Source of the DNA: an uncultured Bacilli bacterium | GTDB lineage: Bacteria > Bacillota_I > Bacilli_A > RF39 > UBA660 | Assembly: GCA_905236935.1 (NCBI GenBank) | Contig: CAJOQL010000086.1 | Coordinates: 1 to 13,855, forward strand | Length of the DNA: 13,855 nucleotides | Direction: 5' to 3' | Part shown: piece by piece, positions 1 to 6,991 of the stretch | Position numbering within the stretch: the stretch's first letter is position 1 | Layout: each line of letters starts with the position of its first letter | Notes under the pieces: generated by a model | What the model was told of the DNA's origin: nothing | The model's database searches: none | The model's input: the letters and a program-made list of their open reading frames with translations, nothing else | Translations under genes and position numbers: made by a program

Positions 1-63
1 ATAACTGATGTTACACCAATACCACACAATGGTTGTAGACCACCTAAGAGAAGAAGAGTATAA
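1..63 (+). CDS. rpsK: 30S ribosomal protein S11, C-terminal end (partial)
   Basis: Frame 1 reads through the window edge to a TAA at 61-63 and gives 20 residues ending in the S11 tail PHNGCRPPKRRRV. S11 sits on the platform of the small ribosomal subunit near the 3' end of 16S rRNA. Only the last residues are present; the gene starts upstream of the window. It lies 14 nt before rpoA, the usual order in Gram-positive ribosomal operons, so co-transcription with rpoA and rplQ is expected. The identification is firm because both the tail motif and the neighbour agree. Confidence 0.95.
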   Translation: MTDVTPIPHNGCRPPKRRRV

Positions 64-70
64 AGGAGGA
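62..70 (+). promoter_or_regulatory. Ribosome binding site of rpoA
   Basis: AAAGGAGGA is a near-perfect Shine-Dalgarno sequence ending 7 nt before the ATG at 78. It overlaps the rpsK stop codon, which supports coupled translation within the operon and fixes the rpoA start. Confidence 0.85.
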
Positions 71-77
71 CTTATTT

Positions 78-1022
78 ATGTTAAGATTTGAAAAACCAGA
101 ATACAAAATTGTAGAAATGGATCAAGATAGTTTTTATGGACAATTTGTCTTAGAACCTCTAGAAAGAGGATTTGGAACAACTATTGGTAATGCACTTAGA
201 AGAGTAATGTTATCATCTATGCCAGGATCAGCAATAACAAGCGTTAAAATTGATGGTGTTATGCATGAATTTCAAAAAATAGATGGCATAGTTGAAGATG
301 TAACATCTATTGTCTTAAATTTAAAAAGTGTTGTAATAAAAAATCATAGTAAAGATAATAAAACAATAAGACTTTCTGCTAACGCTGAAGGAGTTGTAAC
401 TGCTGGCAATATAGAACATGATCCTGATATTGAAATAATTAATCCAGATTTAGTTATTTGTACTTTAGTAAAAGGTGGTAAAATTGATATGGAAATGACT
501 GTAGGAAATGGTCGTGGATATGTTGATGCCTCTGAAAACAAGAAAATTTTAGGAGATGCTGTTCAAGGTAAAATTTATATTGATTCATTATATAGTCCAA
601 TTGAAAGAGTAGCTTATGAAGTAGAAGGAGCTCGTGTTGGTCATAATGAAAACTATGACAAATTAACAATGGAAGTTTATACTAATGGTTCAATGAGTCC
701 AGAAGAAGCTATGGCATTAGCAGCTAAAATATTAACAGAACATTTAAATATTGTATCTGATTTAAATAATATTTCTGATATAACTGGAATTATTGCTGAA
801 AAGAAAGTTGATCAAATTACTAAAACATTAGAAACTCCAATTGAAGAAATTGAATTCTCAGTAAGAGCTTATAATTGTTTAAAAAGAGCTGGAATTCATA
901 CAATGCAAGATTTAATTGACAAGAGAGAAGTAGATGTTACTAAAATACGTAATTTAGGTAAGAAATCACTTAAAGAAGTATTAGATAAAGTTAAAGAAAT
1001 GGGACTAAAGTTCCGCGATTAG
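78..1022 (+). CDS. rpoA: DNA-directed RNA polymerase subunit alpha
   Basis: The 314-residue product has the normal length for bacterial alpha subunit. The N-terminal domain (about 1-230) forms the dimer that nucleates assembly of beta and beta'; the signature FVLEPLERGFGTTIGNALRR is near residues 24-43. A short linker leads to the C-terminal domain (about 250-314), with the EFSVRAYNCLKRAGI helix and the RNLGKKSL helix-hairpin-helix motif. Arg263 corresponds to E. coli Arg265, the UP-element DNA contact. The start is the ATG behind a strong Shine-Dalgarno sequence. It sits between rpsK and rplQ, the canonical order. Stop is TAG. Confidence 0.99.
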   Translation: MLRFEKPEYKIVEMDQDSFYGQFVLEPLERGFGTTIGNALRRVMLSSMPGSAITSVKIDGVMHEFQKIDGIVEDVTSIVLNLKSVVIKNHSKDNKTIRLSANAEGVVTAGNIEHDPDIEIINPDLVICTLVKGGKIDMEMTVGNGRGYVDASENKKILGDAVQGKIYIDSLYSPIERVAYEVEGARVGHNENYDKLTMEVYTNGSMSPEEAMALAAKILTEHLNIVSDLNNISDITGIIAEKKVDQITKTLETPIEEIEFSVRAYNCLKRAGIHTMQDLIDKREVDVTKIRNLGKKSLKEVLDKVKEMGLKFRD

Positions 1023-1037
1023 AAAGAGGTAAGTAAT

Positions 1038-1382
1038 ATGTTATATCGTAAACTTGGTAGAGAAACTAGAATTAGAAGAAGTATATTAGCAGGTCTTACT
1101 AAAGACGTAATTAAAAATGAATATGTTGTTACTACTGATGCTAGAGCAAAAGAAGTAAGAAAATTTGTTGATAAGATGATTACTTATGGTAAAGACGGAT
1201 CTTTAGTATCTCGTAGAAAAGCTTTAGCTTTCTTACAAAATGATGAAGTAGCTGTTAATAAAGTATTTAATGAACTTGCTCCTCGCTATGAAAAACGTAA
1301 TGGTGGATATACTCGTTTAATTAAATTAAATGAAAGACGTGGAGACGATGCTATGCAAATTAAACTTGAACTAGTTGATTAG
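1038..1382 (+). CDS. rplQ: 50S ribosomal protein L17
   Basis: The 114-residue protein carries the L17 signatures YRKLGR at the N-terminus, VVTTDARAKEVRKFVDKMIT in the middle and APRYEKRNGGYTRLIKL near the C-terminus. L17 binds domain III of 23S rRNA close to the exit tunnel. It starts 15 nt after rpoA, with AAAGAGGT at 1023-1030 as ribosome binding site. Its last codons and TAG stop form part of the downstream terminator hairpin, so this is the last gene of the ribosomal operon. Confidence 0.99.
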   Translation: MLYRKLGRETRIRRSILAGLTKDVIKNEYVVTTDARAKEVRKFVDKMITYGKDGSLVSRRKALAFLQNDEVAVNKVFNELAPRYEKRNGGYTRLIKLNERRGDDAMQIKLELVD

Positions 1383-1397
1383 TTCGAGTTTTTTTTT
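1365..1397 (+). terminator. Intrinsic terminator of the rpsK-rpoA-rplQ operon
   Basis: CTTGAACTA at 1365-1373 pairs with TAGTTCGAG at 1380-1388 (9 bp, one G-U pair) around a 6-nt loop, followed at once by nine T residues at 1389-1397. The left arm and loop are rplQ coding sequence and the stop codon lies at the loop/right-arm junction. Confidence 0.9.
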
Positions 1398-1424
1398 GCA
1401 GATTTTTAATATTTGCGGAGGCAT

Positions 1425-2327
1425 ATGGAAAGCATAAATTATTACAATGAAATTAAGAATGAATTTATAAATTGTGAAGTTTATAAAAAAGTAAAAAACT
1501 ATTCTAAAAATAAAAAGGAATTAGAAACTTATTATAATGTTGGAAAACTACTTATTGAAGCTCAAGGAGGTGAAGAAAATGCTAGATACGGTAATCAGTT
1601 AATAAAGAGTTATTCTTTGAAATTGACAGAAGAACTAGGTCGTGGTTATTCAGAAAGATCATTGCAATACATGCGTAAGTTTTACTTATTTCAAAAAACG
1701 CAAACAGTGTTTGCGAATTTATCTTGGTCACATTATACAATTTTATTACCATTGAAAAATTATAATGAAATAAATTACTATATAAATACGTGTTTATCTC
1801 AAAATTTATCTTATAGAGATTTAAAAGAAAAAATTAATTCTAATGAATACCAAAGACTAGATGATAAGACGAAAAACAAATTAGTAATTAAAGAAGAAAC
1901 TACAATTGAAGATTTTGTTAAAAATCCAATTGTATTAAAAACTAATGGAAGAAAAATTACTAGTGAAAAAATTTTACAAGTGATAATACTTGAAAACATA
2001 GAAGAATTTTTAAAAGAATTAGGACCAGGCTTTTCTTTTATAGGAAGTGAATATAAAATAAAAATAGAAGATACTTATAATTATATTGATTTATTACTTT
2101 ATAATATAAAATATAATTGTTATGTTGTTATAGAACTTAAAAATACAGAACTAAAAAAGGAACATATTGGTCAAATAAGTTTTTATATGAATTATGTAAA
2201 TAAGAATATGAAAACTTTAAATCAAGATAAAACTATTGGTATTATCATTTGCAAAAAGGATCATAAATATATAATTGATTATTGCAGTGATGATCGTATA
2301 TTTGCTAGAGAATATTTAGAAAGTTAA
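1425..2327 (+). CDS. DUF1016/YhcG-type PDDEXK nuclease domain protein
   Basis: I take ATG 1425 (300 residues) because GCGGAGG at 1415-1421 is the only Shine-Dalgarno sequence; the in-frame TTG at 1413 lies upstream of it. The N-terminal part (about 1-130) matches the DUF1016 winged-helix-like region, with YYNVGKLLIEAQGG, LGRGYSERSLQYMRKFY and LSWSHYTILLPL. The C-terminal part (about 170-300) is a PDDEXK-fold domain: D222 in the NYIDLLLYN strand, E237-x-K239 in VVIELK, then an IGQISFYMNYV helix with Q250. The catalytic D...ExK set is therefore intact. Family members are often found near restriction-modification or phage-defence genes, but their role is poorly defined. No promoter is evident in the 27 nt after the rplQ terminator, so readthrough or a promoter inside rplQ may drive it. 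No partner methylase is present here. Confidence 0.9.
   Translation: MESINYYNEIKNEFINCEVYKKVKNYSKNKKELETYYNVGKLLIEAQGGEENARYGNQLIKSYSLKLTEELGRGYSERSLQYMRKFYLFQKTQTVFANLSWSHYTILLPLKNYNEINYYINTCLSQNLSYRDLKEKINSNEYQRLDDKTKNKLVIKEETTIEDFVKNPIVLKTNGRKITSEKILQVIILENIEEFLKELGPGFSFIGSEYKIKIEDTYNYIDLLLYNIKYNCYVVIELKNTELKKEHIGQISFYMNYVNKNMKTLNQDKTIGIIICKKDHKYIIDYCSDDRIFAREYLES
1699..1715. repeat. GC-rich inverted repeat inside the DUF1016 gene
   Basis: CGCAAAC at 1699-1705 and GTTTGCG at 1709-1715 are perfect 7-bp arms around AGT. It encodes part of residues 92-97 (TQTVFA), just before the conserved LSWSHY motif, and stands out in an otherwise AT-rich gene. Confidence 0.7.
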
Positions 2328-2329
2328 TA

Positions 2330-2366
2330 ATTCTACTTTTACGATACAAATATAGAAAGTAGGAAT
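2330..2366 (+). promoter_or_regulatory. Imperfect dyad covering the XRE ribosome binding site
   Basis: ATTCTACTTT at 2330-2339 can pair with AAAGTAGGAAT at 2356-2366, leaving one bulged G. The right arm contains the likely Shine-Dalgarno sequence (TAGGAA, 2360-2365) ahead of the ATG at 2373. There is no T-run, so it is not an intrinsic terminator. It may be an operator for the XRE protein or an RNA hairpin that masks its ribosome binding site. Both are inferences. Confidence 0.4.
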
Positions 2367-2372
2367 ATAAAA

Positions 2373-3536
2373 ATGGATCAAATAAAAATTGGTAAATTTA
2401 TTAAAGAAAAAAGAAAAGATTTAGGACTAACTCAAGAAGATTTAGCTAAAAAACTTAATGTTACTAATAAAAGCATTAGTAAATGGGAAAATGGTAAATG
2501 TATGCCAGATGTATCATTAATTGAGCCACTTTGTAATGAATTAGATATTACTATAAATGATTTATTAAATGGGGAAGTTGTTGATAAAAAAGATTATGAA
2601 CAAAAGTTAGAATTAAATTTAATTGAATCATTAAAAAATAATAAAGAAATATTAGAAAAAAAGAATAAAGTTATAGGAGGACTTTTATTTAGTATTATTT
2701 TTTCCTTAATAGTAATTGTTAGTTTATTTCTAATACAAATTAAAGATGAAATTAATGATAATTCATATGAAAAAAATAGTTATTATAAAGAGGTTATAAG
2801 TTGCTATAATAATCAAGAAAGAATTAATAATATATCTAAAATAATTCAAAAATATTATGAAATGAATAGTTTCGATAAAGAAAAATTAAGTGAAGAATTA
2901 TACAACAATTATATATTTAATAATCCTTTAATTAAAAATAATTATCAAGAAATTGATAATGTTAAAATAAAATTAGATATGTATGTTAAAATGTTAGAAA
3001 TAACATTTAAAAGGGATAAAGAAAATAATATAGAAGAAATAGATACAATATTATATGCAAAAATGTTTTTAAGTGATATATGTTATCAAAATGATTTTAC
3101 AGATGATTTTAATCAAAGTAGTAATGAATTATTAAGAATATATGATATATTAGATTTTGCAATTATTTATATTTATATTTTTGCTTTAACAATGGTAATA
3201 TCATATTTTATGATAAATATAGAATTTAAAGTTAATAAAAAGTATTTAATTAATATAACTAAGTTATTATTAACTATTATTGGAATTGTATTATTAAAAG
3301 AAGTATTACTATTATTGTTATCTAAATTTGAATATGATTTAATGAATAAAATACCTTATTATAGTTATTTAGGAGATTATACTAGATTAATATTATCAAA
3401 AGATATTAATAATTTAATAGAAATATTTATCTCTATTATTAAAGAAACAAGTATATTTATAATTATATCTTTAGTTTTAAATATAATATTTAATTTAGTA
3501 TTAAAAAAATTAAAGCTATTGATTAAAAAATTCTAG
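2373..3536 (+). CDS. Membrane-anchored XRE-family transcriptional regulator
   Basis: The 387-residue protein begins with a typical XRE/Cro HTH at residues 5-65: IGKFIKEKRKDLGLTQEDLAKKLNVTNKSISKWENGK, followed by PDVSLIEPLCNELDITINDLL. A linker leads to a first membrane segment (about 100-122). A polar stretch of about 135 residues (123-258) follows, then three more membrane segments (about 259-281, 291-316 and 347-378). With the HTH in the cytoplasm, the 123-258 region would be extracytoplasmic and could act as a sensor. Such one-component membrane regulators are common in Firmicutes. The target is unknown; candidates are its own promoter or the nuclease-like gene ending 45 nt upstream. The stop lies in the terminator shared with deoD. 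HTH identity is firm, topology is by eye. Confidence 0.88.
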   Translation: MDQIKIGKFIKEKRKDLGLTQEDLAKKLNVTNKSISKWENGKCMPDVSLIEPLCNELDITINDLLNGEVVDKKDYEQKLELNLIESLKNNKEILEKKNKVIGGLLFSIIFSLIVIVSLFLIQIKDEINDNSYEKNSYYKEVISCYNNQERINNISKIIQKYYEMNSFDKEKLSEELYNNYIFNNPLIKNNYQEIDNVKIKLDMYVKMLEITFKRDKENNIEEIDTILYAKMFLSDICYQNDFTDDFNQSSNELLRIYDILDFAIIYIYIFALTMVISYFMINIEFKVNKKYLINITKLLLTIIGIVLLKEVLLLLLSKFEYDLMNKIPYYSYLGDYTRLILSKDINNLIEIFISIIKETSIFIIISLVLNIIFNLVLKKLKLLIKKF

Positions 3537-3556
3537 AAAGACTATCTAGAATTTTT
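3526..3556. terminator. Bidirectional terminator shared by the XRE gene and deoD
   Basis: AAAAATTCTAGA at 3526-3537 and TCTAGAATTTTT at 3545-3556 are perfect 12-bp arms around a 7-nt loop. The A/T ends supply a U-tract on either strand. The XRE stop (3534-3536) lies inside the left arm and the first two bases of the deoD stop inside the right arm, so one hairpin ends both convergent genes. Confidence 0.88.
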
Positions 3557-4280
3557 ATTTAGTTTTAATAATTGATTCTAAAGCTAAGAAAATCATTTGA
3601 TTTAAAGTAGTTTGTCTTTCTTCAGCAGTTAAATCAGTACCTTTTTCAAATTTACTATCAGAAATTGATACTAAACAAGTAGCATCTTTTTTACAATAAT
3701 TTGCAACTGTAAAAATACCAAATGCTTCCATTTCACATGCTAATAGTTTAGCATTTTGAGGTAACTTCTTAAGTAAATGATCAATAGAAGCATAAACATC
3801 AAATATCTCAGAAGTATAAATATGACCTTTTTTTACTGGTATATTTATTTCTTTAGATGTATTCATAATTATTTGATTTAAATTATTAGATGATGCTATT
3901 TTTTTGGAAGTACTTTTAGTAAGATCATATCTAAAATTAGAATCTGAATAAGCTACACTTGCTAACACAATATCTCTTACATGTACATCTGGTGACATTG
4001 CTCCAGCAGAGCCAATTCTAATAATTTTCTTAACTTTATAAAATTCATATAATTCATATGCATAAAGTGATGCACTTGGAATTCCCATTCCAGAACCAAT
4101 AACAGTTATTCTTTTTCCTTTATAATAACCGGTATAACCAAGCATATTTCTAACTGTATTAACTAATTTTACATCTTCTAAATAATTATCTGCAATATAT
4201 TTTGCTCTTAAAGGGTCTCCTGGAAATAAAACAAGAGGAGCAATATTTTCTTTTTCAGTAACAATATGTATAGGGTTCAT
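3555..4280 (-). CDS. deoD: Purine-nucleoside phosphorylase, DeoD type
   Basis: This 241-residue protein (E. coli DeoD is 239) cleaves purine (deoxy)ribonucleosides with phosphate to give the free base and (deoxy)ribose-1-phosphate in cytoplasmic purine salvage; the family is hexameric. Visible motifs are LFPGDPLRAKYIA (16-31), with Gly21 and Arg25 for phosphate binding, VNTVRNMLGYTGYYKGKRITV (40-60) with Arg44, and RIGSAG (88-93) with Arg88 and Ser91. ACEMEAFG (181-188) provides the ribose-binding Met-Glu pair, and SDS with Asp208 plus Arg222 are the catalytic acid and its partner. All expected active-site residues are present. The start follows a GAAAGG-type ribosome binding site. It is monocistronic, divergent from the M16 genes, and lacks the deoC/deoB neighbours of classical deo operons. 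Confidence 0.97.
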   Translation of the reverse strand: MNPIHIVTEKENIAPLVLFPGDPLRAKYIADNYLEDVKLVNTVRNMLGYTGYYKGKRITVIGSGMGIPSASLYAYELYEFYKVKKIIRIGSAGAMSPDVHVRDIVLASVAYSDSNFRYDLTKSTSKKIASSNNLNQIIMNTSKEINIPVKKGHIYTSEIFDVYASIDHLLKKLPQNAKLLACEMEAFGIFTVANYCKKDATCLVSISDSKFEKGTDLTAEERQTTLNQMIFLALESIIKTK

Positions 4281-4298
4281 TTTTATCCTACCTTTCTT

Positions 4299-4327
4299 TT
4301 AAATTATAGCAAATTATATGATATAAT
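4299..4327 (+). promoter_or_regulatory. Promoter of the M16 gene pair
   Basis: A perfect -10 TATAAT at 4322-4327 is preceded by TGA at 4319-4321, making an extended -10 (TGnTATAAT). A weak -35, TTAAAT, lies at 4299-4304 with 17-nt spacing. The element lies within the footprint of the deoD promoter, so the two probably compete for polymerase. Confidence 0.65.
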
Positions 4328-4332
4328 GTCAT
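4303..4332 (-). promoter_or_regulatory. deoD promoter
   Basis: On the minus strand, -35 ATGACA (4327-4332) is separated by 18 nt from a perfect -10 TATAAT (4303-4308). Transcription would start near 4296, giving a leader of only about 16 nt that contains the ribosome binding site. The -35 touches the -10 of the opposing promoter. Confidence 0.7.
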
Positions 4333-4375
4333 TATAAAAGTAAAAAAAATACTTATAATAATAAAGAGGTGTAAA

Positions 4376-5632
4376 ATGGAATATAAAAAACTTTATATGG
4401 GAGGATATAATCTTCATTTAATAAAAACTGATAAATTTAAAGTAACTCATATTGAGGCAATAATTCATAATAATATAGATGTTAAAGATATAACTAAAAG
4501 ACAAATGCTTGCTAGAATGCTTGCTAATTCTAATATGACTTATAATACAAATCGTAAACTTAATTTAAAATTAGAAGATTTATATGATGCTAATTTTTAT
4601 AGTTTTACCTCTAAAGTAGGAAATAGTTTTATTACAAATTTTGCTATTGATTTTTTAAATCCAGAGTTTACAGATAAGGGTGTTTTAAAAGAATGTACTA
4701 AACTTTTATTTGATATGATTTTAAATCCTTATGTAAATATAGGTGAATTTGATAATAAAACTTTTAATATTATTAAAGAAAGACTAAGAGATGATATTAA
4801 TGAAGTAAAGGAAGATCCAAAAAGATATGCGCTTTTTAATGCTTTAAAACTTTTAGGAGATAGTCCATCTGCTTATAGTAATTTAGGATTAATAGATGAT
4901 TTAGAAGAGATAACTCCCAATAATTTATATGAATACTATGAAAAAGTTTTAAAAAATGATTATGTAGATATTTTTGTTATTGGTAATGTTGATATGGAAG
5001 AGGCAACTAAATATGTTATTGAATATGCTAAGTTTAATGTTATTAAAAATCATAAATTAGATATGCATGTTTATAATCCTAAAGTAAAAGAAAGATTTTA
5101 TAGTGATAAAATAAGAGCTGCTCAGTCTAATATAGTTGTAATTTTAAATTTAAATGATTTAACTACTTATGAAGAAAGATATGTAGCAAATATTTATAAT
5201 ATCATTTTAGGACAAAATCCAGTTCAAAATAAGTTATTTAAAAAATTAAGAGAAGATAATTCTTTATGTTATAGTATTTCTTCGTTTTATCAAAAATATG
5301 ATAATTTAATAATAATCAATACAGGAGTAGATCATAATGCTTCTACTAAGACTATAAAACTTATTAAAGATGCTTTAAAAGAAATGAATAATAATATTAC
5401 AGATGTTGAACTTGATAATGCTAAAGAACAAGTTATTACTAGTTTAAATTATGCAAAAGATAATTTAGAACGCATTATTGATAATTATTTTTATCAAGAT
5501 ATGGGGGAACTTGATGATATAGATGAGAGAATTAAAATATTTAAAAATGTTTCTAAAGAAGAGATATATGCTTTAAATAAAAAAATTAGTGTGGGATTAG
5601 TTTATGCTTTAGAAGGAGGGGAAAATGAATAA
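4376..5632 (+). CDS. M16 peptidase-family protein, YmfF-like (no zinc site)
   Basis: The 418-residue protein has the M16B two-lobe layout: an N-terminal half to about 200 and a C-terminal half from about 225 (KIRAAQSNIVVILNLND). Where a catalytic subunit has HxxEH it has TKRQMLARMLANSN (40-53), with no zinc ligands, followed by the YmfF-like TNRKLNLKLEDLYDANF. It is therefore the non-catalytic partner type, expected to pair with the next gene product. In B. subtilis, ymfF and ymfH lie near ymfI, a gene tied to 5-aminopentanol modification of EF-P, and databases name the families after that link; a direct function is not established. The ribosome binding site is AAAGAGGTG at 4363-4371. It overlaps the next gene by 8 bp. 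Confidence 0.88.
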   Translation: MEYKKLYMGGYNLHLIKTDKFKVTHIEAIIHNNIDVKDITKRQMLARMLANSNMTYNTNRKLNLKLEDLYDANFYSFTSKVGNSFITNFAIDFLNPEFTDKGVLKECTKLLFDMILNPYVNIGEFDNKTFNIIKERLRDDINEVKEDPKRYALFNALKLLGDSPSAYSNLGLIDDLEEITPNNLYEYYEKVLKNDYVDIFVIGNVDMEEATKYVIEYAKFNVIKNHKLDMHVYNPKVKERFYSDKIRAAQSNIVVILNLNDLTTYEERYVANIYNIILGQNPVQNKLFKKLREDNSLCYSISSFYQKYDNLIIINTGVDHNASTKTIKLIKDALKEMNNNITDVELDNAKEQVITSLNYAKDNLERIIDNYFYQDMGELDDIDERIKIFKNVSKEEIYALNKKISVGLVYALEGGENE

Positions 5633-6905
5633 AATTGAGATTTTAGGAACAAAAGAAACTTTATATGTAGAACATTTAGATAATGGCTTAGATATTTATA
5701 TGATTCCTAAAAATAGTGTTAAAAACTTTTATATAACTTTAAATGTTAAATATGGGTCTATTTATACTAATTATAAATGGAATGGAGAAACCTTTGAAGA
5801 TCCTAAAGGTATTGCACACTACTTGGAACATTTAATGTTTAATATGCCAGAAGGAGATGCTTTTGATTATTTTGGGCGCCTTGGTTCATCAGTAAATGCT
5901 TATACTACTAATGATGTTACTTGTTATGAAGTTTTTTCTAATTCGAGATTTAAAGAAAACTTATCTTATTTACTTAAGATGGTATATACTCCTTATTTTA
6001 ATAAAGATTTAGTTAATAAAGAAAGAAATATAATTAATGAAGAAATTAAAATGTATGATGATGATCCATCAACACTTTTATTTCATAATTTATATAATAA
6101 TATTTTTATTAATGATGAAAGAAAGTATTTAATAAGTGGAACTTTAGAAGATATAAAAGATATAAAATTAGAAGCAATAGAAAATGCTTATAAGGCATTT
6201 TATCAACCAGAAAACATGTGTTTAATTGTAACAGGATGTTTTAATCCCGAAGAGGTAGTTGCAATTACTAGTGATGTTATGTCTCGTTTTGGTTTTGCAG
6301 AAAATAATGTACCAGAGTTGTTAACTTATGAAGAACCTTTTGAAGTTAATAGTGAATATGTTTCTAAAGAGATGGATAATGTTAATAAATCTAAGGTTAC
6401 ATTAGCATATAAAATTCCTAAAACTAATTTTAAATCTTTAAAACTATCTAAAATTGAACAAAGACTTTATTTAAGTTTAATTATGAAAATTAATTTTGGA
6501 AATACTTCAATTATTAATGAAGAAATGAAAAGTAATGGTATTTTAAACAAAAAAATTGGCTTTAGATTAGAAGAAACTGATGAGTATTATTTACCAATAT
6601 TTATTGCTGAAACAGATTATCCCGATTATTTTGTTAATAGAATTAAAGAAGTAATGGGTAGAATAACTATTAATGAAGAAGATGTTAAAAGAAAAGTAAA
6701 AGTTGAAATAAGTAATTTAATATGGTTATTTGATGATATTGAAAGTGTTAATGCTGAAATTCAAGATGATATTTTAAAGTATAATATGGTTATTACAGAT
6801 ATTTATAAAATATATAAGTCTTTAAATATAGATGATGCCTTAAAAGTTTTAAATAAATTAGATAAAAAATTATTAACTGTAAGTGTAGTAAAATCCAAAG
6901 ATTAA
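5625..6905 (+). CDS. M16 peptidase-family protein, YmfH-like (zinc site intact)
   Basis: The 426-residue protein carries the inverted zinc motif H65-YL-E68-H69 in GIAHYLEHLMFN. The third ligand is most likely Glu140 in NIINEEIKMYDDDPS. SSVNAYTTNDVTCYEVF (88-104) matches the strand after the zinc helix in M16 enzymes. It thus looks like an active zinc metallopeptidase subunit, probably cytoplasmic as no signal peptide is seen. Translation is coupled to the preceding YmfF-like gene: ATGAATAA is shared by the start and the upstream stop, with AGAAGGAGGGG at 5611-5621 as a strong ribosome binding site. The substrate is unknown. None of the EF-P modification enzymes is in the window. The gene ends before a terminator shared with the convergent gatD-like gene. 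Confidence 0.9.
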   Translation: MNKIEILGTKETLYVEHLDNGLDIYMIPKNSVKNFYITLNVKYGSIYTNYKWNGETFEDPKGIAHYLEHLMFNMPEGDAFDYFGRLGSSVNAYTTNDVTCYEVFSNSRFKENLSYLLKMVYTPYFNKDLVNKERNIINEEIKMYDDDPSTLLFHNLYNNIFINDERKYLISGTLEDIKDIKLEAIENAYKAFYQPENMCLIVTGCFNPEEVVAITSDVMSRFGFAENNVPELLTYEEPFEVNSEYVSKEMDNVNKSKVTLAYKIPKTNFKSLKLSKIEQRLYLSLIMKINFGNTSIINEEMKSNGILNKKIGFRLEETDEYYLPIFIAETDYPDYFVNRIKEVMGRITINEEDVKRKVKVEISNLIWLFDDIESVNAEIQDDILKYNMVITDIYKIYKSLNIDDALKVLNKLDKKLLTVSVVKSKD

Positions 6906-6921
6906 TATTTTTATTACATAA

Positions 6922-6991
6922 AAAAATGGATAAATTAATGATGTTAGTTTAAAGATATAAGCATCATTTAATATCCATTTTTATTTTTTTT
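6922..6991. terminator. Long bidirectional hairpin terminator between the YmfH-like and GatD-like genes
   Basis: Arms 6922-6943 and 6962-6982 pair over about 20 bp: AAAAATGGATA with TATCCATTTTT and ATGATG with CATCAT, joined by an imperfect AT segment, around an 18-nt loop. A T-rich tail follows on the plus strand (to about 6991) and a run of seven T on the minus strand. The gatD stop codon begins within the right arm. Confidence 0.82.

Noticed and set aside
344..669. Two antisense open frames inside rpoA
   Set aside because: They lie wholly opposite a conserved gene, have no ribosome binding site or promoter, and give compositionally odd products that mirror rpoA codon structure.
1413..1424. 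Upstream TTG start for the DUF1016 gene
   Set aside because: It lies before the only Shine-Dalgarno sequence (1415-1421) and would translate that site; ATG 1425 fits the family N-terminus.
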